A stretch of DNA of 53,476 bases from Phycisphaerales bacterium UBA1845 (GCA_002338715.1 DDIR01000076.1:785-54260), one strand, 5' to 3'; positions 9,519-18,965 are shown, numbered from the stretch's first letter. Made by a program: numbers and translations. The notes: generated by a model from the sequence alone, not told the origin.

Positions 9519-10106
9519 TTACTGTTTTTTCTGAGCGCTGCTGATCGACAGTCCGCAATACCAGTCCACCGTGCAATCCGGATCGAATCGTTCGAAGTGA
9601 TTTCGATAATCGGTCAACGTGTTTTGCCAGATGTTGTCTGATGGTCTGCGCCCGGAACAATCTGTCGCGATGATCAGGATGAATCGCCCGCCCGGTTTGA
9701 GATAGCGCATGAGGTTGCGGGTAAGCCCGACGGCTGTCTCACCAGCGAGGTCGTAATGGTAAAGGCTGCAACCACGGGTGATGATGATGTCAAAGCTCGA
9801 CTCGTCGAACGGCAGGTCTGTCGTCGCATCTGCATGCACGTAGGTGCGTTTCGGATATTTCTTTTTGGCGTACTCGATGCCCGACGCGTTGATGTCCAAC
9901 CCGACGCAATCAAATCCCATGCGACAAAACAGGTTCGTGTGAAAACCGATTCCGCAGGCGACCTCCAGCATCCGAAGGCCCCGTGGCAGATCGAACCGCT
10001 TCACCAGGTTTTTGCGGTGCCACAACCACTCGCGCACGGTGCTGTAACGCCATCCGCCAGACACATAGAATTCGTCATAAATCGTTGGGGCAAAGGCAGT
10101 TGCCAT
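9519..10106 (-). CDS. class I SAM-dependent methyltransferase
   Basis: Small methyltransferase (195 aa). Motif I is MLEVACGIGFHTNLF, followed by CVGLDIN (acidic end of beta-2), HADATTDLPF (motif around the SAM adenine), SFDIIITRGCSLYHY and YLKPGGRFILI. GGAAGG 7 nt before the ATG supports the start. It is the first gene of the minus-strand part of the glycan locus, separated by 114 nt from the deacetylase, and is transcribed divergently from the Wzz-like gene. The acceptor is unknown; a sugar O-methylation is a reasonable inference from context. Confidence 0.87.
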   Translation of the reverse strand: MATAFAPTIYDEFYVSGGWRYSTVREWLWHRKNLVKRFDLPRGLRMLEVACGIGFHTNLFCRMGFDCVGLDINASGIEYAKKKYPKRTYVHADATTDLPFDESSFDIIITRGCSLYHYDLAGETAVGLTRNLMRYLKPGGRFILIIATDCSGRRPSDNIWQNTLTDYRNHFERFDPDCTVDWYCGLSISSAQKKQ

Positions 10107-10532
10107 TATTGAGCCTTCCGGTTTGGCAGCATTGATTCCAATTCCGATTGATCCGCAAACCCCAAGCCTTCAGCGTTGGACAACGCACGGGCGCGGAGCG
10201 GACCTCTTAGGGTTATCGGCGGTTTGGGGTCCCAATGTGAGGCCGGTTGGGTGCGGTTCCCGGGCCAATTTCAGCCCCCCGTCTGCCACCCTCCCAATCG
10301 GTTATCGGTCCATGTGCTGTGGGAAATCGCAATTCATTCAAAGCGAACGGTTCAGGTCATATCGGTCGAATCCGATAAACACATGGATACCACGCGCTGC
10401 GTCCACAAGTTCTCGGTCGCGAGCGCACACGACCCGGATTGCGTTCGGGTCGGAGACGTCATTGAAAAGAAGGGATGCGATCGCCACTGATTCAAACGGA
10501 CGGTGGTTGCGCACTCTCGAAATGGAGTCGAC
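10107..10532. other. divergent intergenic region, 426 nt
   Basis: Lies between the divergent methyltransferase and Wzz-like genes and must hold both promoters. No convincing gene; short frames on either strand lack ribosome-binding sites. I could not assign a clear -35/-10 pair. GGAG at 10524-10527 serves the ATG at 10533. Confidence 0.35.
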
Positions 10533-12461
10533 ATGAAGCCGGAACAGGGATCTCAATTCGACCCGCGCTCAGAACGATCGAGTGAAGACTCATCGTTTGT
10601 ATTGTTGCGGAACAACATCTTTGAAGTCTTTCGAATTCTCATCCTCAGACGATGGGCATTCTTTGTACCGTTCTGTCTCGTCGTCTGTGTTGCGACGATC
10701 ATCAGCCAGTACATTCCGCGCGTCTATAAATCGACGACCGTCATCGAACGGCGTGATCATCCCGTTCTGATCAACCTGCAACAGACCGTTGCGACCGGTG
10801 AGTTTGCCCGCTTCTTTCGACCGACGCTGTCACGCGACGTCAAATCAATCGACGCGATGGCCGAAGCCGTTGACAATGCCGGCCTCATTCCCAACCTGCC
10901 GCGCAAGCCCGACGGAACGCCGACTGAAGAAGGCTGGGAACTTTGTCGTGAAAAAGGCGCGGAGCTCGCCCACGGTGTAAACGTCCGATTGATTCAACGA
11001 ACCGAACACCTCGACCAGATTCAGATCACCTTTGAAGGCCCAAGCCCATCGCTGCCGCAAAAGTTTGTCCGGGCGATCAAAGACGCCTACGTTCGTCGCA
11101 TGCGCGAACAGCTTGTTTCGATGCTCGCCGACGCCAAAACCTACTTCGAGAACACCGCCCGCGATCAACGTCAGGAAATCTCCGATCTCGAATCCGAAAC
11201 ACTCGCGTTCCAAGCCGAGTTCATCGGGATCGATCCGACGAACCCCGGCGCTTTGAAGTTGAAACTGACCTCGCTTGAAAGCGAACGATCGGAACTTGAA
11301 CGCGACTTGAACATGCTGTCGCTCGAGACGGAAGCCCGCCGGCGCCGCATCGAACAACACAAAATGCGCACGCGTCAGTCGATGGCCATGCAGATGGGGT
11401 CAGCCCTTCCGACCAAGCACAACCTCAGCCCCGAAGCCCAGGCGATCGAAGGCGAAATCCTTGGTCTGCAGCGGGAAATTCACGATCTCAAGACCTCGCG
11501 CCGCATGACCGACCGGCACCCCGACATCATCGAATTGCAGAAACGCATCGACCGGGCAAAGGGACAACTCCAAACGCAGTATGCATCCACATCAACGGAC
11601 AGCAACGCGTTGGCCAGCGAGCACATCGCAGCCGGCGGAAGCCCGCTCATATGGGATATGGAACTCGCCGACCTTCAACTCGACCTGCAGGACCGCGAAA
11701 ACAGGATGGCCGCAATGGAGCAGCGCCTCCGCGTGATCGATTCCGACATCACCAAGCACAAGCGACTTGAAGACAACATCTTCCGCTATCGCAAAGACTT
11801 CCAGATCAAGCAGGACCTGTTGGCACAAGCCCGGGCCGAACACACCATGAACTCACGGCGCGTTGTCGAAATCGCCGGCATTCTCAACGCCGACGAATCC
11901 GAACGCGGCATTTCGTTCACCGAGTTGACGCCTCCGACGGCATGCATCAGGCCCATCAGCCCACGCAGCACGACTGTTCTCGCGCTGTCGATCCTTGCAG
12001 GGCTGGGAGCCGGCGCTGTCGGTGTCCTTCGCAAGGAATTGTTCGATCAAACCTATCACACGACCAAGCAGGTCACGCGCAGCCTCGGACTCGCAGTGTT
12101 GGAATCGGTCGAAGAATTCATCACTTCCGTCGAACGCGCCCGCATGTTCCGTCGTCGCGTGATCTACGCTCCGGCGATTGTGTTCGTGCTGATGTCAGCC
12201 GTCGGAATATCATGTGCAGCCGCTCTCCTTAGTATCGAGAAGCCCGATACGTACGAACGCTACATGACGAAACCGCGAGCGCTCTGGCAGTCGGTCTGGA
12301 ACCACAACGCGGCGAATGATTCGACCGTCGTGTCGGATTCGAAGGATGCCACCAAGGAGAAGGTTCAAGAGAAACCGAAAGCCGTCAAACCGCCGCCCGT
12401 GCATCCGAAGATCGTCAAGGAAAACGATACGGCTTTCGCGTCGATCGAAACCGGCCAGTAA
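10533..12461 (+). CDS. Wzz/GumC-like polysaccharide chain-length/export protein
   Basis: Polysaccharide co-polymerase family protein (642 aa from the chosen ATG; GGAG 5 nt upstream). An N-terminal membrane segment (about residues 38-60, RRWAFFVPFCLVV then ISQYIPRVYKS, the usual Wzz strand) is followed by a long periplasmic region with strong coiled-coil character (about 185-320 and 355-430). A second membrane segment (about 465-490) leads into a short region, and a third hydrophobic segment (about 540-560) precedes a Lys/Pro-rich tail. There is no Walker A or tyrosine-rich kinase domain, unlike BY-kinase fusions. The protein should set chain length or assist export with the ligase/polymerase genes nearby. 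The third membrane segment and basic tail are not standard Wzz features. Confidence 0.87.
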   Translation: MKPEQGSQFDPRSERSSEDSSFVLLRNNIFEVFRILILRRWAFFVPFCLVVCVATIISQYIPRVYKSTTVIERRDHPVLINLQQTVATGEFARFFRPTLSRDVKSIDAMAEAVDNAGLIPNLPRKPDGTPTEEGWELCREKGAELAHGVNVRLIQRTEHLDQIQITFEGPSPSLPQKFVRAIKDAYVRRMREQLVSMLADAKTYFENTARDQRQEISDLESETLAFQAEFIGIDPTNPGALKLKLTSLESERSELERDLNMLSLETEARRRRIEQHKMRTRQSMAMQMGSALPTKHNLSPEAQAIEGEILGLQREIHDLKTSRRMTDRHPDIIELQKRIDRAKGQLQTQYASTSTDSNALASEHIAAGGSPLIWDMELADLQLDLQDRENRMAAMEQRLRVIDSDITKHKRLEDNIFRYRKDFQIKQDLLAQARAEHTMNSRRVVEIAGILNADESERGISFTELTPPTACIRPISPRSTTVLALSILAGLGAGAVGVLRKELFDQTYHTTKQVTRSLGLAVLESVEEFITSVERARMFRRRVIYAPAIVFVLMSAVGISCAAALLSIEKPDTYERYMTKPRALWQSVWNHNAANDSTVVSDSKDATKEKVQEKPKAVKPPPVHPKIVKENDTAFASIETGQ

Positions 12462-12511
12462 CACAAGCCCGTCAACCAACGGGCACGAGACCTTCGGATT
12501 GAACCACTCGC

Positions 12512-13846
12512 ATGATCACCGAACCACGCCGGGTCTTGATGATCGCTGCCGCCTTCCCGCCAGCCGGTGGTTCGGGCGTCCAACGAACGCTTAAATTCAG
12601 CAAGTATCTCTCACGATTCGGATGGCAGCCCATCGTCTGGACCGTGGACCACATCGACGCCTTACCGGTCGACGAATCGCTTTGCGCCGAGATCCCCGAC
12701 GACGTCGTAGTACACCGTCGCCCCCACCGATTCGGCAAAGGGCCTGCGGGCAAACTCACCGATGCCTTGCAGCACGCGGGACCGCTTGGGTCGCGCCTGG
12801 CAAATGCCGCGAAATGGCGCATCGAAAAATGGAACCGAAAGCGCGTCTGGCCCGACGAATTCGCCAAGTGGGTTGACGAGAGCGTCGAACCGCTAAAGGC
12901 GCTGATCCGCGAACGAAACGTCGAGGCGATTTATTCCACGTACAGTCCGTCGGCCAACCATCTGCTCGCGCTCAAACTCAAACAGGCGACGGGACTTCCC
13001 TGGATCGCCGACTTTCGCGACCTGTGGACCGATGACCTGCGCTACCGCGAAACCGATCCGAGACATCACGCCGCAAACGTTCAACTGGAACAGGACGTTT
13101 TGGAAAACGCCGACGCGGTTGTCGGGGTGTCGCCATCGCAGACCGAAGTGCTCGCAGCCCACGTGCCCGATGAACGGACGAAGTTCACCACCATCACCAA
13201 CGGATACGACCCAGCCGACTTTGAAGGCGTGAGGCGATACAAGCGCATACCGGGTCGGCCTTTCACGCTGTCGTTTGTCGGCCGATTCGATCGCCAACGT
13301 GCGGACGACGATCTGTTCGTCGCACTGCAAAACTTCGTCGACGAACTTGGCAACAACCGCGACCAATTCGTCTTCCGCATCGTCGGCGAATTCGACACCT
13401 CCACGCGTCGCAAGCTGGAAGAAGCAAACATCCCGTACCAGACCACCGGATACGTCTCGCACAAAGAAGCCATCCAGGAAATGTGCTCAGCCGACGCCCT
13501 GCTGCTGACCACGGACCGAGGCGGCCCCAATGCATCGACGGTCATCTGCGGAAAGATATTCGAGTACCTGGCCAGCCAAAGGCCAATTCTGATCGTCGGC
13601 CCCGAAGGCTGGGAAGGTCAGCGCCTGGTCGAGAGATTCAGCGCAGGCATCGCGACACCTTGGAATCCAGAAGAAATCGCAACAGCGTTGCACACATTAT
13701 ACAAAACATCGAGCGCACATGGCGCAAGCTCAAACAATCTCGATTGCATCAGCCGAATCACACTCACCGAATCGCTGGCCAAAACGATCGAAGCAGTAGC
13801 AACAAACCAGTGTGATGCCACTCCAACGCACGCCGTCGCCACGTAG
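12512..13846 (+). CDS. GT4-like glycosyltransferase
   Basis: GT-B glycosyltransferase of the Glyco_trans_4_4/GT1-like group (444 aa). The N-terminus VLMIAAAFPPAGGSGVQRT and the segment WIADFRDLWTDD are typical of this subgroup; the C-terminal half has LSFVGRFDRQRADDD and a donor loop near GGPNASTVICGKIFEYLASQRPIL. It starts 50 nt after the Wzz-like gene with no strong ribosome-binding site, so probably the same transcript. The TAG stop lies inside the first arm of a palindromic repeat (13843-13914), so the repeat supplies the stop codon and the last residues may have changed when it arrived. Confidence 0.87.
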   Translation: MITEPRRVLMIAAAFPPAGGSGVQRTLKFSKYLSRFGWQPIVWTVDHIDALPVDESLCAEIPDDVVVHRRPHRFGKGPAGKLTDALQHAGPLGSRLANAAKWRIEKWNRKRVWPDEFAKWVDESVEPLKALIRERNVEAIYSTYSPSANHLLALKLKQATGLPWIADFRDLWTDDLRYRETDPRHHAANVQLEQDVLENADAVVGVSPSQTEVLAAHVPDERTKFTTITNGYDPADFEGVRRYKRIPGRPFTLSFVGRFDRQRADDDLFVALQNFVDELGNNRDQFVFRIVGEFDTSTRRKLEEANIPYQTTGYVSHKEAIQEMCSADALLLTTDRGGPNASTVICGKIFEYLASQRPILIVGPEGWEGQRLVERFSAGIATPWNPEEIATALHTLYKTSSAHGASSNNLDCISRITLTESLAKTIEAVATNQCDATPTHAVAT

Positions 13847-13914
13847 GGTGGGCCGTGCCCACCGATTCGACAGCCAAACGCGACTCAACAATGGCGGGCA
13901 TGGCCCACCCTGCG
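13843..13914. repeat. palindromic intergenic repeat, copy 1 (REP-like)
   Basis: An inverted repeat whose left arm (13843-13863, reading GTAGGGTGGGC-CGTGCCCACC) is identical to the left arm at 43624-43644; the right arm (13894-13914) is degenerate, with GGGCATGGCCCACCCTGCG in place of the perfect complement. It lies between convergent genes and could fold into a long hairpin that ends transcripts from both sides. Repeats with this core are familiar to me from planctomycete genomes; that is recall, not a search. Confidence 0.8.
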
Positions 13915-14055
13915 TTCGCATTCCAGGAATTGGTTGCGTTAGTTGTGGCGACCAATTGAACTTAAGAATTCGGAAGAAAACTGGCTGGAAGTTGTGCAAG
14001 CGATGCTGACAAAGCGTTATTGTATCCTCATCCAACGATTTGGGACGAGGTGATT

Positions 14056-15900
14056 CTACTGAACCTGCCGCTGGACTGCTGCGTAATCTTCCAGATCAAT
14101 GTCATAGTCGCCGTCAAAATCAAATGTGTTGAGACATGCCGCAATCGATAATGGAGGCGTCGGAATCGGCAATATAGATGGCCTCCCCATGCAATCCACA
14201 AAACCTACAACATCGCTCCCCGCCACGATGCCGTCTTGGTCGAAATCCCCCCGCAAGCAACCTGTAGCATTTACTTGCGTCGCAGCCGGTGTGCCCGCAC
14301 AGTCATCGTCGCCATTTGGTATTCCATCGGAATCTGAGTCATTTTCGCAACTTGGAAACGACGATGGGCTGCCACCAGCGTTCCAGGTGGCTAGCAACTG
14401 TTGATGATCCGAGCAATCAATGTCTCCATCTCCATCGAAATCAAACGTTGCAAGGTTTCCCGGAGTTTCGGGAATATAGCTATTGCCTGCCAAAGGTCCC
14501 GTATGTGCTGTGACAAGTGCAGCCTGATCCACGGGGCCAATGACGCCGTCAAGGTCGAAATCACCTTTGTTCACAGGAAGAATAAGATCATTCGGCCCGT
14601 CGGGATCATTCATCGAAAGTGAATACGATGCAGGGACATACAGCTTAACTTGCGTCTGGTCTGGTGTGATTGGGTTAAAGACTTGAGCACTAACACTGGC
14701 GAAGTTGCCGGGCACAGCATCCGGAGATATCGTTGCGACACGGAGCAATGCAACAAATGGGCTTAAGAGGTATTCTTTTGACGAATCCAGCAAGATCGGA
14801 AGTTGGGCAACAAGTTTAAATCTGCATGTGCTCATTCCAGGAACATATCCTGGGTCACCTACCGCTATGACATTATGCCCAATTATGGAAATGTCGCCGA
14901 TGCGAGAGAAACCATAGTTCTGGTTTCCTGCTAACCCTTTGTGGTTCTGTACAAATGCAGGCGAAGCATTGTCATAAGCAGTAAATACCGCTGATATCGA
15001 TCCGAAATCAGATACCGAATCGATGGGCGTACTGACCAACGCATCCACGTAGATATAGGCTGAAACTTCAACACTCGATGATACAGGACCGACGATCGAA
15101 GTATTGGGCAAGCTGATTGAGCCGTTGGCAAGGACTTGAATCGAGTCGGAATCTCCAAACCCCTCAGTTGCGTAGACATCAAGAAGTTCCTGCGTAACAG
15201 TCCCCTCTGCCTTCAAATCCATGCGATGTGGGCCAACACGGGACTCGACAACAGCGTCTGTAGGCAGATCGAACGAATAAGGCGCCACTGGCGGATTCCC
15301 ACCCGTGAAAATATCTGTTTGAGACGCCTGAAGCACGTTCAACGAAATTTGTGAAAACGACCTTGGGACAGCTGGCTCAAATCCGACGGTGCCACCTAGT
15401 GTCGCACGGTACTTGCCAAGTCCCGCATTGTTGCTTGCGGAATTGTCCTCGAACAAGACGGTGGAACTTGGTGATCCGAATATTTCGATTCCTGCCCCAG
15501 GAAAGCTGAAACTGATTTGCGAGCTATTCACGCCGTCCGGAATATCATTGTCGATCGTCGTCGGTGTCGGGTCAGCATCCCCATTGCTGTAAAATGAAAT
15601 GGGGTTTCCTATAAATCCATCGAGAAACAAATCGCTGGCTAGATCAGGCAAGAATCCTCCGTTTGTTGGGGCATAATCGAACATTGCGGCGGAGCGGAGA
15701 TCGCGGAGTTTTTGCTGTACATTAAAGAGGTGATAGATTTCTTGCTTTGAAACGCGGAATCTCAAACTGAAATCAGTATCGTACGACCAGAGACCGAAGA
15801 TCGCTTGTCCACGCATCGATCCCGCTTGAGTTTTCCCTGATAATGTCAACGTCAACAAGACGACAGTTGCATATACCACGCGTGCCGTTCGACGATTCAA
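14056..15900 (-). CDS. secreted protein with dockerin-like and thrombospondin-3-like calcium repeats
   Basis: Exported surface or extracellular protein (614 aa). A signal peptide (MNRRTARVVY then a hydrophobic core ending KTQA-GS) is followed by about 430 residues of beta-rich sequence without a family I recognise. The C-terminal 160 residues hold four EF-hand/dockerin-like loops, GDFDLDGVIGPVD, FDFDGDGDIDCSD, GDFDQDGIVAGSD and FDFDGDYDIDLED, plus one type-3 thrombospondin-like loop (DSDSDGIPNGDDDC). Such ends are common in Phycisphaerae and may anchor or assemble proteins outside the cell. The start is a TTG supported by AGAGGAG 7 nt upstream. The gene looks more AT-rich than its neighbours. 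It is convergent with the glycan genes; whether they work together is unknown. Confidence 0.82.
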   Translation of the reverse strand: MNRRTARVVYATVVLLTLTLSGKTQAGSMRGQAIFGLWSYDTDFSLRFRVSKQEIYHLFNVQQKLRDLRSAAMFDYAPTNGGFLPDLASDLFLDGFIGNPISFYSNGDADPTPTTIDNDIPDGVNSSQISFSFPGAGIEIFGSPSSTVLFEDNSASNNAGLGKYRATLGGTVGFEPAVPRSFSQISLNVLQASQTDIFTGGNPPVAPYSFDLPTDAVVESRVGPHRMDLKAEGTVTQELLDVYATEGFGDSDSIQVLANGSISLPNTSIVGPVSSSVEVSAYIYVDALVSTPIDSVSDFGSISAVFTAYDNASPAFVQNHKGLAGNQNYGFSRIGDISIIGHNVIAVGDPGYVPGMSTCRFKLVAQLPILLDSSKEYLLSPFVALLRVATISPDAVPGNFASVSAQVFNPITPDQTQVKLYVPASYSLSMNDPDGPNDLILPVNKGDFDLDGVIGPVDQAALVTAHTGPLAGNSYIPETPGNLATFDFDGDGDIDCSDHQQLLATWNAGGSPSSFPSCENDSDSDGIPNGDDDCAGTPAATQVNATGCLRGDFDQDGIVAGSDVVGFVDCMGRPSILPIPTPPLSIAACLNTFDFDGDYDIDLEDYAAVQRQVQ

Positions 15901-16094
15901 GACATCACTCCTCTGAATCCATCTGGCCCAATTGACCTATCCAAGACCACCTACAGTCTACCTTGCGCTCGCAATCAAAGTCAATCACAGCATCGACACC
16001 ACAGACTCAAACTACAGATAAAATAATGTTCTTGAGAATTGGTGGGGAGATTAAAAGAAACTGAAGGCGTCCGAAGAATCTCTTATCCGCGCGG

Positions 16095-16433
16095 CTACTT
16101 CGCATCCGGATCAAAACCCCATCGCGATTTCGCGTAGGCGACGACGACTTCGGACAGGGCTTGTTCCATGGTGGGTTGGTCGCTTCTGAAAAACTCGCCG
16201 GCCAACACTTGCCCGGTGATCAGCGCGGTGTATGGCCCCTGGTCGCTGCCAGCCGTTCGCTCGCCGTCCAGTTTCATCATCACGACCGCACCGTCGGCGC
16301 GAAGTCTTTCGAGAATGGGCATGAGGTCATCGACGCCCTTCCAGTCGGCAGGCATCGGCGCGAGGCTCAGGAATCGCGCCAACCGTGGAATCGCCCGAAG
16401 CGGCGTTGATTGTTTTTTGGCGTTCTTGGACAT
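16095..16433 (-). CDS. small conserved-looking protein of unknown function
   Basis: Predicted soluble protein of 112 aa, no family recognised. A basic N-terminus (MSKNAKKQ) leads into an alpha/beta stretch with APMPADWKGVDDLMPIL and VVMMKLDGERT, ending YAKSRWGFDPDAK. The ATG at 16433 has AAGAGA about 8 nt upstream; an in-frame ATG 15 codons earlier is possible. No signal peptide or membrane segment. The gene is alone, about 190 nt downstream of the DEAD-box helicase on the same strand, and could be read with it. Confidence 0.6.
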   Translation of the reverse strand: MSKNAKKQSTPLRAIPRLARFLSLAPMPADWKGVDDLMPILERLRADGAVVMMKLDGERTAGSDQGPYTALITGQVLAGEFFRSDQPTMEQALSEVVVAYAKSRWGFDPDAK

Positions 16434-16625
16434 CGGGTTTCTCTTGGATGCATTTGCGTCGCGGGCGCGCTCGATCAATAAAGCCGATGGCTCTCATCCA
16501 CCAGCGACCGAAGATGCCCCCTAATTGTATCGGCAATGGCAACTTCGTACGATGACTGCCACCTCCAGCGGGAGTCGATCGATACTGCAAATGGTGAAAC
16601 TTCAGGCCAAGACCCAGAAGGAGCT

Positions 16626-17918
16626 TTAGCGGCGGCGACGGGCTGGTTTGAATCTCCCGCCTAGCGTACGCCTGACGTTGGTGGTGGTTTGACCGTCGGC
16701 GTTGCTGGTTTGCATGCGACCGGCGAGCACTTCACCCGGTGACTGGACGGGCCCTTGGGGCTTTTCGGCTTGCCGCGGTGAAGGTTTGTAACCCTCGTAA
16801 TTGATTTCCTCGATCTGCGCGTTGATGAGCATTTCGATATCGGTCAGCAGTTTGCCCTCCTCGCGCGTGACGAGGCTGATGGCTTTCCCGCGCTTGCCCA
16901 TGCGACCCGTGCGTCCGATGCGATGCACGTAAACCTGAATCTCGGGAGGAAGGTCGTAATTGATGATGTGCGTGACGTCGTGAACGTCGATGCCCCTTGC
17001 CGCAAGGTCGGTGGCGACGAGGACTTTCAATCGATTCTTGCGAAACTTATCGAGAACGGCTTCGCGCTTCTTTTGAATAAGATCGCCATGAATCTCCATC
17101 GCGCCGAAGCCTTCTTTGTGAAGTCGGGCGGCGACTTTGCGGGCAGCCGCTTTCGTGTTGGTGAACACGATGACGCGATCTGGGTTGTCGTTCTTTAGAA
17201 TCGCGCTGATCGCCCGATCCTTGTCGCGCCGCTCTGCCGTCATGAAGTACTGATCGATCATGTCGACCGTGAGGCTGTCGCGCGAAACGTTGATTTCGAC
17301 CGGGTCCTTCATGTACTGCTTCGAAAGCCGGCGGATTTCGCCGTCGATCGTGGCTGACACGAAAACCGTCTGGTGGGCGGCTTGGATTTGCCCAAGAATC
17401 TTCTTGATGTCATCGCGGAAACCAATGTCGAGCATGCGATCGACTTCATCGAGCAGGGCAAACTCGACGTTCTTGATGTCGAGGTAACCGCGGCCCATCA
17501 TGTCCATCACACGCCCCGGTGTTCCGACACAAAAGTGCGGTTTCTTTCCCAATTGATGGACCTGGGTCTGAATCTTTTGACCACCATAGACCGCGACGCA
17601 TCGCAGCTTGGAAAACTCAGCGATGCGGCGCAATTCACCCGTCACCTGCACCGCAAGCTCACGCGTGGGCACGAGGCATATCGCCTGCAAACCCTTGTTG
17701 CGATCCATCCGTTGCAACGTCGGAATGCCGAAGGCGGCAGTTTTGCCTGTCCCGGTCTTGGCTTGCCCGATGACATCGTGTCCGGCGAGGATCTTTGGAA
17801 TGATCTCCCGTTGGATAGGCGAAGGTTCCTCATAGCCGATTTTGGCGAGGGCTTTGAGAATGGGCGGTTCGACACCGAGATCGGCGAACTGTTGGGGAAG
17901 GTCGGGATGCTTCTGCAT
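16626..17918 (-). CDS. DEAD-box ATP-dependent RNA helicase
   Basis: RNA helicase of the DEAD-box family (430 aa), expected in ribosome assembly or mRNA turnover. Motifs in order: Q motif (GYEEPSPIQREIIP), I (AKTGTGKT), Ia (PTRELAVQV), Ib (TPGRVMD), II (LLDEVDRML), III (SAT), IV (VIVFTNT), V (VATDLAARGID), VI (HRIGRTGRMG). Motif II reads DEVD rather than DEAD. The tail (about 60 aa) ends in a basic RRTLGGRFKPARRRR, a likely RNA-binding extension. The ATG has GGAG 4 nt upstream and a promoter candidate 30-60 nt further up. Confidence 0.95.
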   Translation of the reverse strand: MQKHPDLPQQFADLGVEPPILKALAKIGYEEPSPIQREIIPKILAGHDVIGQAKTGTGKTAAFGIPTLQRMDRNKGLQAICLVPTRELAVQVTGELRRIAEFSKLRCVAVYGGQKIQTQVHQLGKKPHFCVGTPGRVMDMMGRGYLDIKNVEFALLDEVDRMLDIGFRDDIKKILGQIQAAHQTVFVSATIDGEIRRLSKQYMKDPVEINVSRDSLTVDMIDQYFMTAERRDKDRAISAILKNDNPDRVIVFTNTKAAARKVAARLHKEGFGAMEIHGDLIQKKREAVLDKFRKNRLKVLVATDLAARGIDVHDVTHIINYDLPPEIQVYVHRIGRTGRMGKRGKAISLVTREEGKLLTDIEMLINAQIEEINYEGYKPSPRQAEKPQGPVQSPGEVLAGRMQTSNADGQTTTNVRRTLGGRFKPARRRR

Positions 17919-17950
17919 ATGGCTCCAATACGATTTACTTTGCAGCGAAA

Positions 17951-17980
17951 ATCATAGCAAAGTGAGCGGGTTCACGCCAA
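17951..17980 (-). promoter_or_regulatory. sigma-70-type promoter candidate for the DEAD-box helicase
   Basis: On the minus strand TTGGCG (17975-17980) and TATGAT (17951-17956) are separated by 18 nt, about 33 nt before the helicase ATG. The same -35-like TTGGCG appears in the two promoters of the zinc-knuckle cassette near 49.4 and 51.6 kb, which supports it as a preferred -35 here. Confidence 0.45.
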
Positions 17981-17983
17981 CAT

Positions 17984-18853
17984 TTAGACCCCGGCCGCCG
18001 TTTTCGTCAGGTGGTCGAGCATGAAGAGCTGCCCCAGGTTGAAGAGGGCATGCCCCACGACGCCCGCGATGATCGAACGCCGCCAGATCATGAACAACGC
18101 CCAAATAACCCCCAAGACAGCCAACGGGATGGCCATGACGGGCGTTTGAACGTTGATGTGCATCACCCCAAACAGACCTCCCGCCACCAGCACAGCCAAG
18201 GTCCAACTCCCGAAAATGCGGCGAAGATGGGTCACCAACACGCCTCGGAGGATCGCCTCCTCCCAGAATGCGACCAGCGTGATCAGCCCGACCAGAAGCA
18301 CCGGATGCATCGGTGGGAGCATCTGGTTGATCCGTTCGGGGTTCGCTTCAACCTGATCCTGCATACCCGGCCAAGCCAGGAAAATAATCAGCATCGTCAC
18401 CATGAACGCCAGTTGGCTCACGATCGCGACAACGATGCCCAACAGGCAGTCGGTTTTCCAATTTGAAAAAGACAGACCAATCGAAGCCGCTGAACACGAA
18501 GCCGACCGGGTCATCCCTGCGGCCAACGCAACCAGCACCAGTCCGATGGCCACCGTCGCCACCAGCAGCGAAAGCGACGTATCCTGTTTTTCCGGATCGA
18601 AACTCTCACCGGATGCGACCATGACGGCAAAGACCACCACGAATTGCAAAACGATCGACGCGACAATCAGGATTCCGAGATGACCTGCCGCCCTTGGTCG
18701 CGACATGGCCTCCAGCAACATGGGATTGGACGGGGCTTGGTATTCGACCTGATATTCGATCGGACCATCAACCGGGTGATCGACTGGACCGTCGATCGGT
18801 GTGGCGACAGGGATGTACGCATTGTTATCCTGCCCGAATTCGTTCAGCGCCAT
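17984..18853 (-). CDS. CPBP-family intramembrane glutamic endopeptidase
   Basis: Membrane protease of the CAAX/CPBP (Abi) family, 289 aa. A soluble N-terminal stretch of about 60 aa with repeated V-D-G-P / H-P-V-D-G-P turns precedes seven to eight hydrophobic segments. The catalytic motifs are FWEEAILRG (EE-x3-R), FGVMHIN (F-x3-H) and HALFNLG (H-x3-N), in the expected order in the C-terminal half. Substrate unknown; bacterial members act in protein maturation, stress response or bacteriocin immunity. It sits between yebC and the helicase on the same strand, without overlaps. Confidence 0.88.
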   Translation of the reverse strand: MALNEFGQDNNAYIPVATPIDGPVDHPVDGPIEYQVEYQAPSNPMLLEAMSRPRAAGHLGILIVASIVLQFVVVFAVMVASGESFDPEKQDTSLSLLVATVAIGLVLVALAAGMTRSASCSAASIGLSFSNWKTDCLLGIVVAIVSQLAFMVTMLIIFLAWPGMQDQVEANPERINQMLPPMHPVLLVGLITLVAFWEEAILRGVLVTHLRRIFGSWTLAVLVAGGLFGVMHINVQTPVMAIPLAVLGVIWALFMIWRRSIIAGVVGHALFNLGQLFMLDHLTKTAAGV

Positions 18854-18965
18854 AACAATGCGTTACCGGTGTAATCGTTGCAAACAAGCGGGCGACCACG
18901 CGCCACCAATCATCAGTTCATGCGCGTTATTCGTCTGCGATATTCCTCTGGGCTCATTGCCCGGG

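Noticed and set aside
1..13846. Exosortase/PEP-CTERM system
   Set aside because: Gene types fit such a locus, but neither an exosortase nor a PEP-CTERM tail is present in the window.
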